A DNA stretch of 14,454 bases. It comes from JANRKH01 sp964351245. GTDB lineage: Bacteria; Pseudomonadota; Alphaproteobacteria; Rickettsiales; Rickettsiaceae. Positions within the stretch are counted from its first letter, which is position 1. Each line of letters begins with the position of its first letter. Below are positions 1-7,896 of this stretch, in pieces. Position numbers and translations under genes: made by a program. The notes beneath the pieces are model-generated. The model was not told the origin of the DNA. It made no database searches and worked only from the letters and a program-made list of their open reading frames with translations. The stretch covers positions 1 through 14,454 of the forward strand of contig CAYGNF010000030.1 of assembly GCA_964351245.1 (NCBI GenBank), in the 5' to 3' direction.

Positions 1-530
1 CCGACAATACCTACCATTCCAGCGCCCCCAAAGCTGTTTCCAGTCAAATATGCCTTGCATGGGAAGATTCCTTGCAGAAAGCTCTTGATGCATCAATTCC
101 AGTGACTACATTAAGATTTGGGGTAGTGTTAAAAAAGGGATGCGGCATGTTACAAAAGTTAGAGCTACCTTTTCGCATTGGCTTAGGAAGTATTTTAGGC
201 GCTGGGCAACAAGGGTTTTCTTGGATCCATCATCAGGATTTAGTAAATGCAGTGACTTTTTTGATTGATCATCCTCACATAACCGGGCCAGTCAATATCA
301 CCTCCCCCACCCCAATCACTCAAGAAGAATTTGCTAAGAATTTTGCACAAATCTTGGATCGTAATCTTTTTTTTAATACACCATCCTGGTTCATTAAACT
401 CTTATTTGGTGAAATGGGGGAGTATTTATTGCTCAAAGGGCAAAAAGTAATACCTAGTCGTTTAACTGAAGCAGGATTTAGATTTATTTATCCGGATATA
501 AGAGATGCGATTGCTTTAGAGTATAAGTAA
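1..530 (+). CDS. SDR-family epimerase, TIGR01777/YfcH type, C-terminal part (5' truncated)
   Basis: This is the C-terminal part of an NAD(P)-dependent nucleoside-diphosphate-sugar epimerase-like protein. The reading frame, whose first complete codon is at position 3, is open to the window edge, so the gene begins upstream; the TTG at 72 is not a credible start. The Rossmann half with the GxxGxxG motif is missing. What remains matches the family well: a CLAWED segment (family: C..WE), LRFGVVL, FRIGLGSILGAGQQ, SWIHHQDLV, GPVNITSP, then LLFGEMGEYLL and EAGFRFIYPD near the end. Members resemble plant chloroplast SulA/GC1 and E. coli YfcH; their substrate is not well established. The gene stops with TAA and converges on nadA 40 bp away. 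The family call is secure, the substrate unknown. Confidence 0.88.
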   Translation, partial: DNTYHSSAPKAVSSQICLAWEDSLQKALDASIPVTTLRFGVVLKKGCGMLQKLELPFRIGLGSILGAGQQGFSWIHHQDLVNAVTFLIDHPHITGPVNITSPTPITQEEFAKNFAQILDRNLFFNTPSWFIKLLFGEMGEYLLLKGQKVIPSRLTEAGFRFIYPDIRDAIALEYK

Positions 531-532
531 AA

Positions 533-566
533 TTATATTAGAGATTTATGCTGATGTGTAATATAA
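533..566. terminator. AT-only inverted repeat between convergent genes, possible terminator
   Basis: TTATATTA at 533-540 pairs perfectly with TAATATAA at 559-566 around an 18-nt loop. It occupies the 40-bp gap between two convergent stop codons, where a bidirectional terminator would be expected. The stem has no G or C and no clear T tract follows it, so it may be chance in AT-rich DNA. Confidence 0.2.
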
Positions 567-570
567 CTAA

Positions 571-1512
571 TCAGCCTTGTATCATTCTCATAAGTGATAT
601 AGATGCTTTTTTTGCAATATCGGGTCTGACGGAGATTTGAGGGCCTTTATTTTTAATGCATAGATATAGTTTTTCTAGTGTATTTATTTTCATAAAAGGG
701 CAATCCGAACACTGAGCGCATCCAGACTGCCCCAGAGAAGGTACATCATAGAATTTGGAATTTGGAGCAATACGCCTCATTTGATGAATTATACCAGGCT
801 CTGTAAGAATGATAAATTCAGATCCATCATGATTTTTGGTATAATGTAGCATTGAAGATGTTGATCCAATATGATCTGCGTAATATAGTAACTCTTCTGG
901 GCACTCCGGGTGAGCAACGACTTTCGCTTTTGGATGATAGGTCTTTAGTTGTATTAACTCTCTTTGGCTAAAATTTTCATGTACAATGCAACTACCTGGC
1001 CATAACACCATTTTTCTACCAGTTTTTTTGCTTAAAAACCCCCCGAGATGCTTATCTGGCGCAAATAATATAGATTGTGATTCTGGTATTGATGATATGA
1101 TTTTTTCAGCATTAGATGAGGTAACTATATAATCAGACATGGCCTTGACTTCGACTGAGGAATTGATGTAAGTTACCACTACATGATCAGGATATTTGCT
1201 ACGGAATTGTTGAAATTGGTCTATAGGACAAGATTGTTCAAGTGAACAACCAGCTTCTAGGTCTGGAATAATTACTTTCTTTGCGGGGTTAAGAATCGCA
1301 GCACTTTCGGCCATAAATCTCACTCCACAAAATATCAAATATTCTGCTGAACTTTCTGTGGCTTTTTTTGCAAGCTCTAGTGAGTCGCCTGTAAAATCTG
1401 CAATGTCCTGAATCTCAGAATCCTGGTAATAATGAGCTAGAACTACAGCATTGAGCTCTTGTTTTAATCTATCGATTTCCGCTTCAAGATTTATTGACTC
1501 TGTAAGTTCCAC
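571..1512 (-). CDS. nadA: Quinolinate synthase NadA
   Basis: NadA is the cytoplasmic [4Fe-4S] enzyme that condenses iminoaspartate with dihydroxyacetone phosphate to give quinolinate, the de novo precursor of NAD. The 313-residue length is normal. The three cluster cysteines are visible in their usual settings: C89 in EAGCSL, C175 in GSCIVHE, and C271 in CSDCPFMKINTLE. FCGVRFMAESAAIL, EVKAMSDY and HPECPEE are also family hallmarks. The start is GTG at 1512, two nucleotides after the purC stop; an AAGG seven nucleotides upstream, lying inside the last purC codons, serves as ribosome site, so translation is probably coupled. The partners NadB (aspartate oxidase) and NadC are not in this window, and many Rickettsiales import NAD or precursors, so presence of NadA is informative. 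Confidence 0.95.
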   Translation of the reverse strand: MELTESINLEAEIDRLKQELNAVVLAHYYQDSEIQDIADFTGDSLELAKKATESSAEYLIFCGVRFMAESAAILNPAKKVIIPDLEAGCSLEQSCPIDQFQQFRSKYPDHVVVTYINSSVEVKAMSDYIVTSSNAEKIISSIPESQSILFAPDKHLGGFLSKKTGRKMVLWPGSCIVHENFSQRELIQLKTYHPKAKVVAHPECPEELLYYADHIGSTSSMLHYTKNHDGSEFIILTEPGIIHQMRRIAPNSKFYDVPSLGQSGCAQCSDCPFMKINTLEKLYLCIKNKGPQISVRPDIAKKASISLMRMIQG

Positions 1513-1514
1513 TT

Positions 1515-2255
1515 TTATACCTTGATACCTATTCTATTAGCTATGTTTTTATATATTTCAATTGGATCTGGGTGCTCTATAATTGTATCTATATCATATT
1601 TTTGATTATTAGATAAATCCCATAATACACAGCTTTCAATAGTAATTTCATCTCCGAGCATCAAAATTAATTCTTCTCCGTTAAACACTCTACCAAATTC
1701 AAGATTACATTCTATTAATCTTAGCCCTATGCCAGCAAAATATCCTGTTAAAAAATCATTAACTCTTGATGCTATTTTTTTGATTATTTTGATCTCAGAC
1801 GTACTAGCCCAATAAAGCCCTTCTATTTGACTTTCGTTGATAGATGGATAAAGACGAGATTGATGTTTTGCCCGGAAATCTATCATGGGCCTATCAAAAA
1901 CATACCCGTTTTGTACTCCAAATTTCGTTACATATTCATTTATTGCAACGTTACTAATTCTCACTTGTACGGGAATCATATCTAATATTTGTACAAGCTG
2001 CTCTCTCATATTAATTTTTTCTAAAAAATGATGATCTATACCCACCATATTTATTTTATCCATCATAATACATGAGACTGAATTATTAATAACTCCCTTG
2101 CCTGAGATGCTAATTTTCTGTTCATTTTTTCTAATATCGTCTTTGAAAAAAAGAATTAGCGTGCAATCCTCTTCGTTTGTTTGAAACGCATCCTTGCCCC
2201 CGCCTTCATAAATTTTTTGCTTATTCTGCTTATGCAGAGAGCTCACTATCGCCAT
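1515..2255 (-). CDS. purC: PurC-like (SAICAR synthase family) protein with altered active site
   Basis: By fold signature this belongs to the SAICAR synthetase family, which uses ATP to join CAIR and aspartate in purine synthesis. I place the start at ATG 2255 (246 residues): it has an AGGAG site at 2260-2264 just upstream, whereas the further upstream in-frame start at 2279 is a TTG without support. Family landmarks are SGKGVINN (51-58), REQLVQ, IDFR, VNDFL, LEFGRVF (185-191) and GDEI (201-204). Many normally invariant positions differ: YEGGGK for YEGKAK, IPVQVRISNVAINE for the P-(L/V)-E-x-V-V-R-N-x-A-A-G-S block, IECNLEFG for VDFKLEFG, and TIESCVLWD for SPDxxRLWD. As I recall it, the Rickettsia homologue shares several of these changes. 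The protein may be a poor or repurposed enzyme. It overlaps ratA by 26 nt and is followed by nadA, so it is kept in a compact operon. Confidence 0.8.
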   Translation of the reverse strand: MAIVSSLHKQNKQKIYEGGGKDAFQTNEEDCTLILFFKDDIRKNEQKISISGKGVINNSVSCIMMDKINMVGIDHHFLEKINMREQLVQILDMIPVQVRISNVAINEYVTKFGVQNGYVFDRPMIDFRAKHQSRLYPSINESQIEGLYWASTSEIKIIKKIASRVNDFLTGYFAGIGLRLIECNLEFGRVFNGEELILMLGDEITIESCVLWDLSNNQKYDIDTIIEHPDPIEIYKNIANRIGIKV

Positions 2256-2691
2256 ATATCTCCTTTGCTCTATTTTCAAAAGCCTCTATCATTGAATTTG
2301 TTGTACTATCAAATATTGCACCCAAAACACTTTCGATTAATTTATTTTTAATCTCAAACTCCATCTTTAAAGTCACTAAACTTTTGAATTCACTCTGTTG
2401 AATAAAATCCCAATTAGTTTTTAAATATTCAAATGGGCCTTCTTTTTGATTAATGTTAATGAAATAATTATTATCTTTGTATACTCCGTGCTTTATCTCA
2501 GAAATATATGATTTAGAAAAAATCCCAAATTTAATACCTAGACGCGCTTCAATGATATCATCTTTTGAGGTAAGAATTTTAGATTCATTGCACCATGGCA
2601 CAAAGTCTGGGTATTTCTCTACATCAATTACTAAAGAGTAAAGCTGATACGCACTAAAATCTGATATTCTTGAATCTGATAAGCTTAACAT
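2230..2691 (-). CDS. ratA: RatA/Coq10-like START-domain (SRPBCC) protein
   Basis: A 153-residue single-domain protein of the SRPBCC/START superfamily, polyketide-cyclase/Coq10 branch. In mitochondria and alphaproteobacteria, Coq10 relatives bind ubiquinone and help its use in respiration; the E. coli relative RatA was described as an inhibitor of 70S assembly. Diagnostic pieces are YSLVIDVEKYPDFVPWC (18-34), the EGPFEYLKTNW segment mid-protein, and a C-terminal helix with FENRAKEIYG. The start ATG at 2691 lies inside the last codons of lipA (7-nt overlap), with an AGGTGGGG site upstream. The tail encodes the Shine-Dalgarno of purC. lipA followed by this gene is a familiar alphaproteobacterial pair, which favours the ubiquinone-binding reading over a toxin role. 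There is no antitoxin-like partner. Confidence 0.87.
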   Translation of the reverse strand: MLSLSDSRISDFSAYQLYSLVIDVEKYPDFVPWCNESKILTSKDDIIEARLGIKFGIFSKSYISEIKHGVYKDNNYFININQKEGPFEYLKTNWDFIQQSEFKSLVTLKMEFEIKNKLIESVLGAIFDSTTNSMIEAFENRAKEIYGDSELSA

Positions 2692-3608
2692 TTTACCCCA
2701 CCTAATTTAGAGTACTGACTCTCTCGTGCGGTCTTGAGTCTTAGAAAATCTTGATCCGCGTGATAAGAAGAGCGCGTTAATGGACTGCTAGCAATCATCA
2801 AAAAACCTTTAGCATATCCAACTCTTTTATAAAACTCAAATTCTTCAGGAGTGACAAATCGATCTACTTTAGCGTGTTTTGGAGTGGGCTGCAGATATTG
2901 ACCTATCGTCATAAAATCTACTCCGGCTGCTCTTAAATCCTCCATCACTTGAATCACCTCTTCTTTAGTCTCTCCAAGCCCTACCATTATCCCAGATTTA
3001 GTAAAAATGGAAGGATCGAGTTTTTTCACTTGATGAAGTAGATGTAGGGAATTATAGTATCTAGCTCCTGGCCTAATTTCTTTATACAAAGAAGGTACGG
3101 TTTCGATATTGTGATTATATACATCGGGCTTTGCTCTTGTAACTATTTCTATAGCCCCATCCTTTCTTAAAAAATCTGGAGTGAGAACCTCGATAGTGAT
3201 ATTCCTGCATCTTGCCCTAATTTCCTCTATAGATTGAGCAAAATGCGATGCTCCTCCATCATCCAAATCATCCCGGTCTACCGAAGTAATAACTACATGA
3301 GAAAGATTTAACTGCGATATAGCAGATGCAAGTCTTGAGGGTTCATGAGGATCTAATTGATCTGGTATACCAGTTTTTACATTACAAAATTTGCAAGCCC
3401 TGGTGCAAGTAGATCCTAAAATCATCACAGTAACGTGTCCTTTGGCCCAGCACTCTCCGATGTTTGGACATGCAGCTTCCTGGCACACTGTGTTTAACTT
3501 ATGTGTTTCAATAAGTAATTTAGCATTCTGGTAACCCTTAGAATTTGGGGCTTTTACTCTAATCCAATCAGGTTTTGCTTTGTAATGAGATGGGGTATTG
3601 ATACTCAT
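2685..3608 (-). CDS. lipA: Lipoyl synthase LipA
   Basis: LipA is the radical-SAM enzyme that inserts two sulfurs into octanoylated E2 and H-protein domains, making lipoyl cofactor for pyruvate and 2-oxoglutarate dehydrogenases. At 307 residues it has the usual length. The auxiliary-cluster cysteines are C42, C47 and C53 (CQEAACPNIGEC), and the radical-SAM cluster cysteines are C68, C72 and C75 (CTRACKFC). The C-terminal RSSYHAD motif (279-285) supplies the serine ligand of the auxiliary cluster. TSVDRDDLDDGGA, VYNHNIETVP and MVGLGE are further family marks. ATG at 3608 follows the stop of the upstream timA-like gene with no gap (TAA-ATG), and the end overlaps ratA by 7 nt, so it is an inner gene of a coupled operon. 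Confidence 0.97.
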   Translation of the reverse strand: MSINTPSHYKAKPDWIRVKAPNSKGYQNAKLLIETHKLNTVCQEAACPNIGECWAKGHVTVMILGSTCTRACKFCNVKTGIPDQLDPHEPSRLASAISQLNLSHVVITSVDRDDLDDGGASHFAQSIEEIRARCRNITIEVLTPDFLRKDGAIEIVTRAKPDVYNHNIETVPSLYKEIRPGARYYNSLHLLHQVKKLDPSIFTKSGIMVGLGETKEEVIQVMEDLRAAGVDFMTIGQYLQPTPKHAKVDRFVTPEEFEFYKRVGYAKGFLMIASSPLTRSSYHADQDFLRLKTARESQYSKLGGVKC

Positions 3609-4232
3609 TTACGCATTATTTCTTGATATATTAGACAGAAACCAATTAGGTCCTGTTTGGCCAAAATTTCTGATAAACGTCCATTCTTCTTGTGCTGAAG
3701 CACTAGAAGCAAATATTAATTTAATTAATATACTATTACCAAAAAATGTTACATCCGAAAACTTCATATTAGGCAAATCATTTAAGTTGGTATGAGTGTA
3801 ATCATCTCTCATACTCTTAATGTGATTGATAAACCTTGAATCTACTAATTCTTCAATAGTGGTAATATCTTTGCTAGATAATGCGCTTAGAATCATTTTC
3901 CATGCTCTAGATGCACCTTGAATAAATTTTTCTGGAGTAAAGTTTTCTATTTTGTGCATTAATTCAATAAGAGAGTTCTTTACATTCTCATTATCGGGAT
4001 TATTTAGTAGATTTTTATCAAACACATATTCATTTTGGCTAAAAATATTCGGAAAATTTGTATTATTAGTCCAATCATATCCAGAAGAAGTTACGTCCTT
4101 TAAAGAATCTTTACTGCCAAATTTAGAGCGGTGGAGTTCATCATCAGAAGATCCAAGCACAGAAATTAATCTACTAATTACAAAAAATGCTATAATAGCA
4201 AATAATAGTAGCTCGATTGTTTGAGGTGTCAT
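3609..4232 (-). CDS. Tim44-like membrane-anchored protein (alphaproteobacterial TimA type)
   Basis: A 207-residue protein with an N-terminal membrane anchor (about residues 6-26, IELLLFAIIAFFVISRL) followed by the short SVLG segment typical of alphaproteobacterial Tim44-like proteins. A charged linker of about 70 residues follows, then a C-terminal Tim44/NTF2-like domain with FTPEKFIQGASRAWKMI, a central MKFSDV strand and the closing EEWTFIRN...GPNWFLSNI pattern. Mitochondrial Tim44 tethers Hsp70 to the import channel; the bacterial relatives lie in the inner membrane and their role is less clear. I choose ATG 4232; an in-frame TTG at 4286 would add 18 residues that do not look like the family and has no ribosome site. 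The AGGAG before 4232 is unusually close (1 nt), though GGTAGG gives slightly more room. The stop abuts the lipA start. Confidence 0.82.
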   Translation of the reverse strand: MTPQTIELLLFAIIAFFVISRLISVLGSSDDELHRSKFGSKDSLKDVTSSGYDWTNNTNFPNIFSQNEYVFDKNLLNNPDNENVKNSLIELMHKIENFTPEKFIQGASRAWKMILSALSSKDITTIEELVDSRFINHIKSMRDDYTHTNLNDLPNMKFSDVTFFGNSILIKLIFASSASAQEEWTFIRNFGQTGPNWFLSNISRNNA

Positions 4233-4407
4233 ACTCCTACCATCTGTTAGATAGTTATATGATAAACTATTTTCTGTAATACTCAAATATTATTATGAGT
4301 TTGCGTTATATATAGTTCATATATTGCAGGACTGATCACTAATATCATGTACCATAAAATTAGAACTTGCATGTCAATCAGGTAATTGGAAATAGAAGTT
4401 GATAAAA

Positions 4408-7400
4408 TCAAACCTTAGTTTTTACATATTTTTTGATTTTTGTGTAATCTGCTATTGTTAAATTATGACGTGATGTAAATTCAAAATTAATATTAAAATT
4501 TTTATACCGCAAACTTGTCGTTATTATTCTTTGTTGAGTTTCTGGGTTTTGTTTTTTTTCTAGTACATCTAGAACGCAAGAGAGCTCCTGATCATTATTC
4601 ACTCTAAGGGACACGTTATTCAAACTAGATTGAAAAAACTCATCCGCATTGTAGAATTTAACTGCGGTTAACCTTATTCCTCCTACATCTCTATAGGCTT
4701 CACAGAATGCAATCACGCTAGTTTTTACACTTAAAAGATGGGAGAATTCCTTAAGTACGTTTTCGCTAAAAATTGTGATATCACAATTACCGGTAAAATC
4801 GGATAATAGGAGAGTTATAAATCTACCCCTTGGAGACATACGAGCATCTTTTTTTACTATCACGCCAGAGATTTGTACTTTACTACTTCCAAATTTTATT
4901 GCCTCTTGTAACTCCGAGAGTCTTATCACTTCGAGCATCGGGTACTGATCTTTATAAATCTGTAGGGGGTGAAAATTTGCGAATAAACCAAGAGTATCAA
5001 GTTCCATAAATGCTTTTTCTTGCTCTGAGCAATCGTCGGAATTCACTAAATCTTCTGCCTCAGGACTACTCTGAAAAAGACTCGCTTGTTTTGTGTGAGC
5101 ATCTTGAGCATATCTTGTACTATGAGCAAGAAGCTTTGGTATGTTGATAAGTAGCTGCTTTCTATTTGGTGTTATAGAATCAAATGCGCCAGATTTTATA
5201 AGGCTTTCAAGTACTTTTTTAGTAAGTAATTTGCCGGATAATCTTTCAACAAAATCAGTAATAGATTTAAAATTTCCTTTTGATTTTCTATTTTTCTCTA
5301 CTTCAATACCGAATGCAACTGTGATATTTCTGATGCCTCCAAACCCATATTCTATATAATCTATATCAGTTTTTTTAATAGAAAAATAAGCAGTAGAGCT
5401 ATTAATATCTGGAGATAAGAAAATGATACCATTATTCCTTGCTTCTTCTCTATAGAGTCTAATTTTATCATGATCATTGAGATCAAGATTTAAGCAGGCC
5501 ACTAAAAACTCTACGCGGTAATTTGCTTTTAGGTAGGCTGTATAGTAGGATATCATACCATAGCTTGCCGCATGGGCTCTGTTGAAGCCATATCCAGCAA
5601 ATTTTTCCACAGCGGCAAATATATGCCTTGCTTGCTCAGAACTTATACCATTTTGCTCGGCTCCTTCGATAAACATTTTTTCTTGAGCTTCCATTTCAGA
5701 TTTGATTTTTTTACCCATAGCTCTTCTGAGTAAATCTGCATTACCCAAAGAGTATCCGGCCAGGATTTTCGCGATCTCCAGCACTTGCTCTTGATAAACA
5801 ATTACACCATAAGTTTCCTCTAACAAATCTTTCAGTAGTGGATGTAAGTAATCTGGCTTTTGCGTACCGTGCTTGCATGCGATATATGTTGGTATATTAT
5901 CCATGGGTCCGGGTCTATATAAAGCCCCAAGAGCCATTAAATCTTCTATACAGTCTGGCCTTAATTTTCTTAAAGTATCCTTCATGCCAACGCTTTCAAA
6001 CTGGAATACGCCTACAGAGTGCCCACTAGATAACATTTCATATGTTTTGGGGTCTTTGAGAGTAATCTTTGACAAATCTAAAGACACTCCGTTGCTTTTT
6101 AATAAATCCATGCATTTTGAAATTACTGTTAAAGTCTGAAGGCCCAAAAAGTCAAATTTTACTAAACCAGCAGCTTCTGCATACTTCATTGAATATTGAA
6201 TAATATTCATGTCTCCATTTACATCTTTGTATAATGGCAGCATTTCTATCAGTCTTTTTCCAGAAATCACTATACCTGCTGCATGAACTGAGCAATGTCT
6301 GTTTAGCCCCTCTAAAACTAGCGCTATCTCAAGCACCTGCTTTACTAACTCATTATCTTTTTTATGATTATATAGCCCTCCTCCTTCATATGCTATTTTC
6401 AGCTCAGCTACATCTTTTATAGCAGCCTCTAGTGTTACGGGATTCACCGCGTTAAATGGGACTAATTCTGTAAGATAGTCGGCGATTTCATATCGAAGCC
6501 CGAGCACTCTTGCTACATCTTTTATCGCGGCTTTAGCTTGCAATTTTCCAAATGTAATAATTTGGGCAACTCTATCATCTCCGTATCTAGAGCGCACATA
6601 GTTTATAACCTCTTCTCTCCGCTCTTGGCAAAAATCTATATCAAAATCTGGCATCGAAATTCTCTCTGGATTTAGAAAACGTTCGAATAATAACCCAAAT
6701 CTTATAGGGTCTAAATCTGTTATAAGTAGACTCCAAGCAATAATTGACCCAGCACCAGAGCCCCTCCCCGGACCGACATTAATCCCATTTTCTTTGCTCC
6801 ATTTTATAAAATCAGAAACAATTAAGAAATATCCTGCAAAGTTCATTTTTGTTACAACTTCGAGCTCATAATCAAGCCTTGAAAAATATTTAGACTTAAT
6901 TAACTCTTTATCGCACTCTTTTTGTAAAGCAAATTTATCTTCGAGTTTTTTTGTAAGACCTTCATATGCAAGTTTTTTGAGTAATGCTTCTTCGGATTCT
7001 TCTTGAGTAAAGATTGGCAATATTGGATCACTTTCTCTTGCCCTGACTGCGCATCTTTTAGCGACATTACACGCATTAATTATAGCGCTCGGTAAATCAG
7101 AAAATAGCTGCGCCATCTCATCCTTACTTTTAAAGTAACATTGATTACTGACTAATTTTCTATTCATATCCTCTTTTACAACACCTGATGCAATACACAT
7201 CAGCACATCGTGCGCGTAATGCATATTAACATCTGCAAATAGTACTTTATTGGTTGCTAAGATCGGTATTTCCATACGAAAAGCCAAATTAAGGTACTTC
7301 TCCTCAATTTTTATCTCTTTGGCATCATTAAGTCTAAAAATCTCAAAATAGAACCTATCGCCAAAAATATTATATAATTTTCTTGCTAAGTTTTCCGCAT

Positions 7401-7884
7401 CCTCTTCTTTGTTTTCGAGTAGCAAAGTCCCTATAGGTCCATCTATATATCCCGATAAACAGATGATTCCATCATTACATTTCTCTAAATCTTCTATAGT
7501 AATATGCTCTGTGTATTTTCTTGAATTTTGTGTATAAGGATAGCTTGCAAGCTTTAGTAAGTTTTGATATCCAGTTTCATTTTTTGCAATGAGTAATATT
7601 TCAGCAAAATCAGATTTTACACTATCGTCATTCTCTTCTCTGAATAACAGATTAACTATTAATCCATGAATAGGTATCACTTTCTTTTTTGCTGCTTCTA
7701 TAGCAAATTCTAATGATCCAAATAAATTGGAATGGTCTGATAGCGCTACTGAATCCATTGCATTTTCTTTGGCAAGGGATATTAATTGAGGAATCTTAAT
7801 TGTACTAGCAAGAAGAGAATATGCGCTTTGGCACCTTAGATGCACAAAATCCTTAGCATAATCTTGTAATATATTCTGATTCAT
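4408..7884 (-). CDS. dnaE: DNA polymerase III alpha subunit DnaE
   Basis: The replicative polymerase subunit, full length at 1158 residues (E. coli about 1160). In order it has an N-terminal PHP domain (about 12-290), palm and thumb with GPGRGSGAGS (371-380), the catalytic aspartates D413 and D415 in PDFDIDF and the third in KFDFLG (D578), the fingers with RPGPMDNIP and MGKK segments, a YGFNRAHAASY block, and a C-terminal OB domain including SPRGRFITLLLSDFTG. The PHP metal site is broken at its start (HLRCQS in place of HLHxHS), as expected of a DnaE that relies on a separate proofreading subunit. ATG 7884 has an AGGGAG site at 7893-7898 lying across the end of ugd, 12 nt away, so ugd and dnaE are probably co-transcribed. 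About 120 bp with no evident gene separate it from timA. Confidence 0.98.
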   Translation of the reverse strand: MNQNILQDYAKDFVHLRCQSAYSLLASTIKIPQLISLAKENAMDSVALSDHSNLFGSLEFAIEAAKKKVIPIHGLIVNLLFREENDDSVKSDFAEILLIAKNETGYQNLLKLASYPYTQNSRKYTEHITIEDLEKCNDGIICLSGYIDGPIGTLLLENKEEDAENLARKLYNIFGDRFYFEIFRLNDAKEIKIEEKYLNLAFRMEIPILATNKVLFADVNMHYAHDVLMCIASGVVKEDMNRKLVSNQCYFKSKDEMAQLFSDLPSAIINACNVAKRCAVRARESDPILPIFTQEESEEALLKKLAYEGLTKKLEDKFALQKECDKELIKSKYFSRLDYELEVVTKMNFAGYFLIVSDFIKWSKENGINVGPGRGSGAGSIIAWSLLITDLDPIRFGLLFERFLNPERISMPDFDIDFCQERREEVINYVRSRYGDDRVAQIITFGKLQAKAAIKDVARVLGLRYEIADYLTELVPFNAVNPVTLEAAIKDVAELKIAYEGGGLYNHKKDNELVKQVLEIALVLEGLNRHCSVHAAGIVISGKRLIEMLPLYKDVNGDMNIIQYSMKYAEAAGLVKFDFLGLQTLTVISKCMDLLKSNGVSLDLSKITLKDPKTYEMLSSGHSVGVFQFESVGMKDTLRKLRPDCIEDLMALGALYRPGPMDNIPTYIACKHGTQKPDYLHPLLKDLLEETYGVIVYQEQVLEIAKILAGYSLGNADLLRRAMGKKIKSEMEAQEKMFIEGAEQNGISSEQARHIFAAVEKFAGYGFNRAHAASYGMISYYTAYLKANYRVEFLVACLNLDLNDHDKIRLYREEARNNGIIFLSPDINSSTAYFSIKKTDIDYIEYGFGGIRNITVAFGIEVEKNRKSKGNFKSITDFVERLSGKLLTKKVLESLIKSGAFDSITPNRKQLLINIPKLLAHSTRYAQDAHTKQASLFQSSPEAEDLVNSDDCSEQEKAFMELDTLGLFANFHPLQIYKDQYPMLEVIRLSELQEAIKFGSSKVQISGVIVKKDARMSPRGRFITLLLSDFTGNCDITIFSENVLKEFSHLLSVKTSVIAFCEAYRDVGGIRLTAVKFYNADEFFQSSLNNVSLRVNNDQELSCVLDVLEKKQNPETQQRIITTSLRYKNFNINFEFTSRHNLTIADYTKIKKYVKTKV

Positions 7885-7896
7885 TATCTAATCTCC

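Noticed and set aside
72..530. TTG at 72 as the start of the first gene
   Set aside because: The frame is open upstream to the window edge and the upstream residues match the epimerase family, so this is a truncated gene, not a short one.
2230..2691. RatA-like protein as a toxin of a toxin-antitoxin pair
   Set aside because: No small antitoxin gene is adjacent, and the lipA neighbourhood and sequence fit the Coq10/START housekeeping branch.
3952..4224. Plus-strand open frame of 90 codons
   Set aside because: Antisense to the Tim44-like gene, with no family similarity and no ribosome site.
4287..4407. Gap between dnaE and the Tim44-like gene, examined for a tRNA, small RNA or terminator
   Set aside because: No cloverleaf and no GC-rich hairpin with a T tract; only short AT self-complementary runs such as ATATAT pairs.
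7780..7884. Degenerate PHP metal site in DnaE as a novelty
   Set aside because: Loss of this site is common in DnaE proteins that use a separate DnaQ proofreading subunit, including E. coli.
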